From Lysobacter sp. yr284 (GTDB lineage: Bacteria > Pseudomonadota > Gammaproteobacteria > Xanthomonadales > Xanthomonadaceae), in contig NZ_FNPT01000002.1 of NCBI RefSeq assembly GCF_900107375.1, forward strand, positions 119,106-182,334: a DNA stretch of 63,229 nucleotides. Direction: 5' to 3'. The translations under genes were made by a program, and so were the position numbers. Each line of letters opens with the position of its first letter. The first letter of the stretch is position 1. A model generated the notes under the pieces. It searched no databases and was not told the origin of the DNA. It saw only the letters and a list, made by a program, of their open reading frames with translations. Of the stretch, positions 61,187 to 63,229 are shown in pieces.

Positions 61187-61864
61187 ATGTCCGAAGCACA
61201 GCCGCAGTCGCTGGCTGCCCAGGTATTCGCCGATCCGGCCGCGGCCGAGCTCGCCGACGCCGTCGCCGCGGGCGACCGCGCGCAGATCCGCCGCCTGGTC
61301 GAGCGCGCGCCGGCCGCGTTGTCCGCGCGCGGCGACAAGAACGTCACCCTGCCGGAGTGGGCGGTGTTCAACCAGAGCCCGGAGGGGCTGGACGAATTGC
61401 TGGCGCTGGGCGCCGATCCGTCGCGGCCGGGCGTGGACGGTTCCACCGTCGTGCACCTGGCGGCGATGGCGCGCGATCCGGTCTACCTGGAAACGCTGCT
61501 CGCGCGCGGCGCCGACCCCAACATCGAGCACGCCCACACCGGCGCCGCGCCGCTGGCCGCGGCCTTGATGGGCGACCGCGAAATCCAGTTCCGCCGCCTG
61601 CTCGCCGCCGGCGCCGATCCGCGCCACGCCGACCGCATGGGCAACACCGCGCTGCACGTCGCCGGCAAGGTCAACCAGCCCGACCTCGCCCTGGAACTGC
61701 TCAAGGCCGGCACCGACCCGCATGCGCGCAACGCCCAGAACGTGAGCTTCCAGCGCTATGCGTTCATGACCCCGCCGAGCCTGCTCAGCGCCAAGGCGCG
61801 CGCCGACCGCGAGGCGCTGGCGGCGTGGATGCGCGAGCGCGGCATCGCGCTGGAAAGCGCCTGA
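61187..61864 (+). CDS. Ankyrin-repeat protein, possible immunity partner of the lipase effector
   Basis: 225 residues from ATG 61187, with AGGAGGA upstream. It has no signal peptide. About five ankyrin repeats: ADAVAAGDRAQIRRLVERAP, LPEWAVFNQSPEGLDELLALGADPS, STVVHLAAMARDPVYLETLLARGADPN, APLAAALMGDREIQFRRLLAAGADPR and NTALHVAGKVNQPDLALELLKAGTDPH. Ankyrin proteins serve as protein-binding scaffolds, and some are cognate immunity factors of bacterial phospholipase toxins. It precedes the lipase effector by 56 bp on the same strand. Cytoplasmic location would be unusual for T4SS immunity, so the pairing is inference. Confidence 0.8.
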   Translation: MSEAQPQSLAAQVFADPAAAELADAVAAGDRAQIRRLVERAPAALSARGDKNVTLPEWAVFNQSPEGLDELLALGADPSRPGVDGSTVVHLAAMARDPVYLETLLARGADPNIEHAHTGAAPLAAALMGDREIQFRRLLAAGADPRHADRMGNTALHVAGKVNQPDLALELLKAGTDPHARNAQNVSFQRYAFMTPPSLLSAKARADREALAAWMRERGIALESA

Positions 61865-61920
61865 GCGCGCGCGACCCCTTTCAGGAACACGGTACGCCAA
61901 GGAATTCAGGAGACCGCAGC

Positions 61921-63132
61921 ATGAGCCAGCAGACCGAACCGACCGCCGGCGCGCAGCCGCCGCAGTCCTTCGCCGACCAGGTGCGCGGCACCCAGGCCAA
62001 GCCGATCGACAAGACCCTGTCGCGGCTGATGGACGATCTGTACGAACAGGGGCCGGGCATCGACGGCTTCAAACCGCTCGACGCCGACCAGTTGCGCGCC
62101 AAGGGCATCGACCCGGCGACGCTGGAGAACAAGGATTCGGGCTTCCTCGCCCGCATCTACGGCGACGAGCACGGACATTACGTGCTGGCCTATTCGGGCA
62201 CCGACGAGGGCAAGGACTGGCTGACCAACTTCCGCCAGGGCCTGGGCTTCGAGGACGCGCAGTACAACCAGGCCATGGCGCTGGCGCGCGAGGCCAAGGT
62301 CGCCTTCGGCGACGAAGTGGTGATCACCGGCCATTCGCTCGGCGGCGGCCTAGCCGCGGCGGCTTCGATCACCAGCGGCATTCCGGCGGTGACCTTCAAC
62401 GCCTCCGGCGTGCACGACAAGACGCTCGAACGCATCGGCATCGACGCCGACGCGGCCAAGCGCGAGATGGCCGACAACGGCCAGATCCGCCGCTACGCGG
62501 TCAAGAACGAAATCCTGACCGACCTGCAGGAGCACAGCATTCCGCTCAAGTGGGCGATGCCCGACGCGGTCGGGCACAAGATCGAACTGCCCGACCCGGA
62601 CCCGCAATCGTTCTGGCAGAAGCTGATTCCCGGCAGCGGCATCAAGCACGGCATCGACATCCACTACATCGAGGCGGTGATCAAGGCCCAGGAGATGGCG
62701 ACGCCGGGCGAGCGCGGCCACGACGCCGGCCGCGCCGCGGCGGCGACCGGCGCGCGCGAAGCCACCGCGCGCGACGGCCTGGCCGACGCGGCGCACCCGC
62801 AGAACGGCATGTATCAGCAGGCCTTGCACGGCCTGCGCGGCCTGCCGCCGGGCGCGCTGGAATTCGGCGGCGAACAGGGCCTGCGCAACGCCGCGACCCA
62901 CGCCGCGCTGGATGCGGGCGGGCAGGGCATGCGCAACATCGACCACATCATCGCCGGCCGCGACGGCCGCGGTTTCTTCGCGGTCGAAGGCGGCCTGGAC
63001 GACCCGAGCCACCGCCGCGTGTTCCTCGACCAGCAGCGCGCGGTGAGCCCCCCGCAGAACACCGCACCGGCGCAGCCGCAAGCCGATACGGCGCCGGCGC
63101 AGCAGGAAAGCAAGCGGGCGCTGATGAACTGA
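61921..63132 (+). CDS. Putative type IV secretion effector: class-3 lipase with XVIPCD-like tail
   Basis: 403 residues, CAGGAG before ATG. Lipase part (about 30-255): YVLAYSGTDEGKDWLTNFRQGL (oxyanion region), VVITGHSLGGGLAAAASI with nucleophile Ser139, and HGIDIHYIEAV with a candidate catalytic His248; an Asp near 201 (NEILTDLQ) may complete the triad. The C-terminus (about 287-380: AHPQNGMYQQALHGLRGLPP, NIDHIIAGRDGRGFFAVEGG, DDPSHRRVFLDQQRAVSPPQ) carries the XVIPCD hallmarks of T4SS antibacterial effectors, followed by a Gln/Ala/Pro-rich tail. It would act on phospholipids of target bacteria. The 97 bases after the stop show no gene. Confidence 0.83.
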   Translation: MSQQTEPTAGAQPPQSFADQVRGTQAKPIDKTLSRLMDDLYEQGPGIDGFKPLDADQLRAKGIDPATLENKDSGFLARIYGDEHGHYVLAYSGTDEGKDWLTNFRQGLGFEDAQYNQAMALAREAKVAFGDEVVITGHSLGGGLAAAASITSGIPAVTFNASGVHDKTLERIGIDADAAKREMADNGQIRRYAVKNEILTDLQEHSIPLKWAMPDAVGHKIELPDPDPQSFWQKLIPGSGIKHGIDIHYIEAVIKAQEMATPGERGHDAGRAAAATGAREATARDGLADAAHPQNGMYQQALHGLRGLPPGALEFGGEQGLRNAATHAALDAGGQGMRNIDHIIAGRDGRGFFAVEGGLDDPSHRRVFLDQQRAVSPPQNTAPAQPQADTAPAQQESKRALMN

Positions 63133-63229
63133 GCGGCGGCTTGCCGCAAGGCCTTGCGTTGCAGCGCGAGCGCCTGCGGGGCCGTTGCTGCTGGCGGCAG
63201 ACGCAAAGCCTTCCGCTCCGAGGGGCGGG

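Overview
The window looks like chromosome of a very GC-rich gammaproteobacterium of the Xanthomonadaceae/Lysobacteraceae, most likely Lysobacter. This is inferred from GC-rich codon use, secreted lytic enzymes in paralogous pairs, perfect or near-perfect CRP/Clp-type operators, a LuxR solo, family-typical dispersed repeats, two type IV secretion effectors carrying an XVIPCD-like C-terminus, and the housekeeping order yhbY-rlmE-ftsH-folP-miaA-hfq-hflX-hflK-hflC-purA. No database search was possible; all family names come from reading motifs.

Layout. 1-8.2 kb is an envelope and secreted-enzyme block: two NlpC/P60 hydrolases, SlyD, a DUF418 membrane protein and two paralogous M4 (thermolysin-like) proteases. 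8.7-20.4 kb holds an overlapping pair (DadA-like FAD oxidoreductase, glutathione reductase), a translationally coupled chain (two S9 peptidases, N-formylglutamate amidohydrolase, YcaQ/AlkX glycosylase) and parE. 20.8-24.2 kb carries small accessory genes: a globin, a Lys/Ala-rich secreted peptide, membrane proteins, a DUF2233 phosphodiester glycosidase and a DUF488 protein. 24.4-37.6 kb is conserved core: pyrG, kdsA, eno, ftsB, ispD, ispF, truD, then surE, pcm, yqaA, nlpD; between truD and surE sit a lipoprotein, an Smr protein and a LuxR solo that keeps the acyl-homoserine-lactone-binding residues. 37.7-40.8 kb holds poorly characterised genes, including two convergent paralogues. 40.9-56.1 kb is the second core block, rlmE to purA.

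The core is interrupted twice. Between folP and miaA lies a non-coding array of 206-bp tandem repeats; every unit carries an inverted pair of TTGTCCACA-type DnaA-box-like 9-mers with a fixed 5-nt spacer, and a single perfect pair of the same geometry lies downstream. Between the hflKC cluster and purA lies a large secreted protein that looks like a metzincin protease with all zinc ligands replaced, followed by a chimeric membrane/LytTR gene remnant. 

56.2-63.2 kb is an antagonism and surface region. A lipoprotein plus JAMM-motif protein with an XVIPCD-like tail looks like an immunity/effector pair for the bacteria-killing type IV secretion system. A Calx-beta/DUF11 surface protein has a Clp-like operator. 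An ankyrin protein plus class-3 lipase with an XVIPCD-like tail looks like a second immunity/effector pair. The strongest leads are the repeat array, the two effector loci and the pseudo-metzincin.
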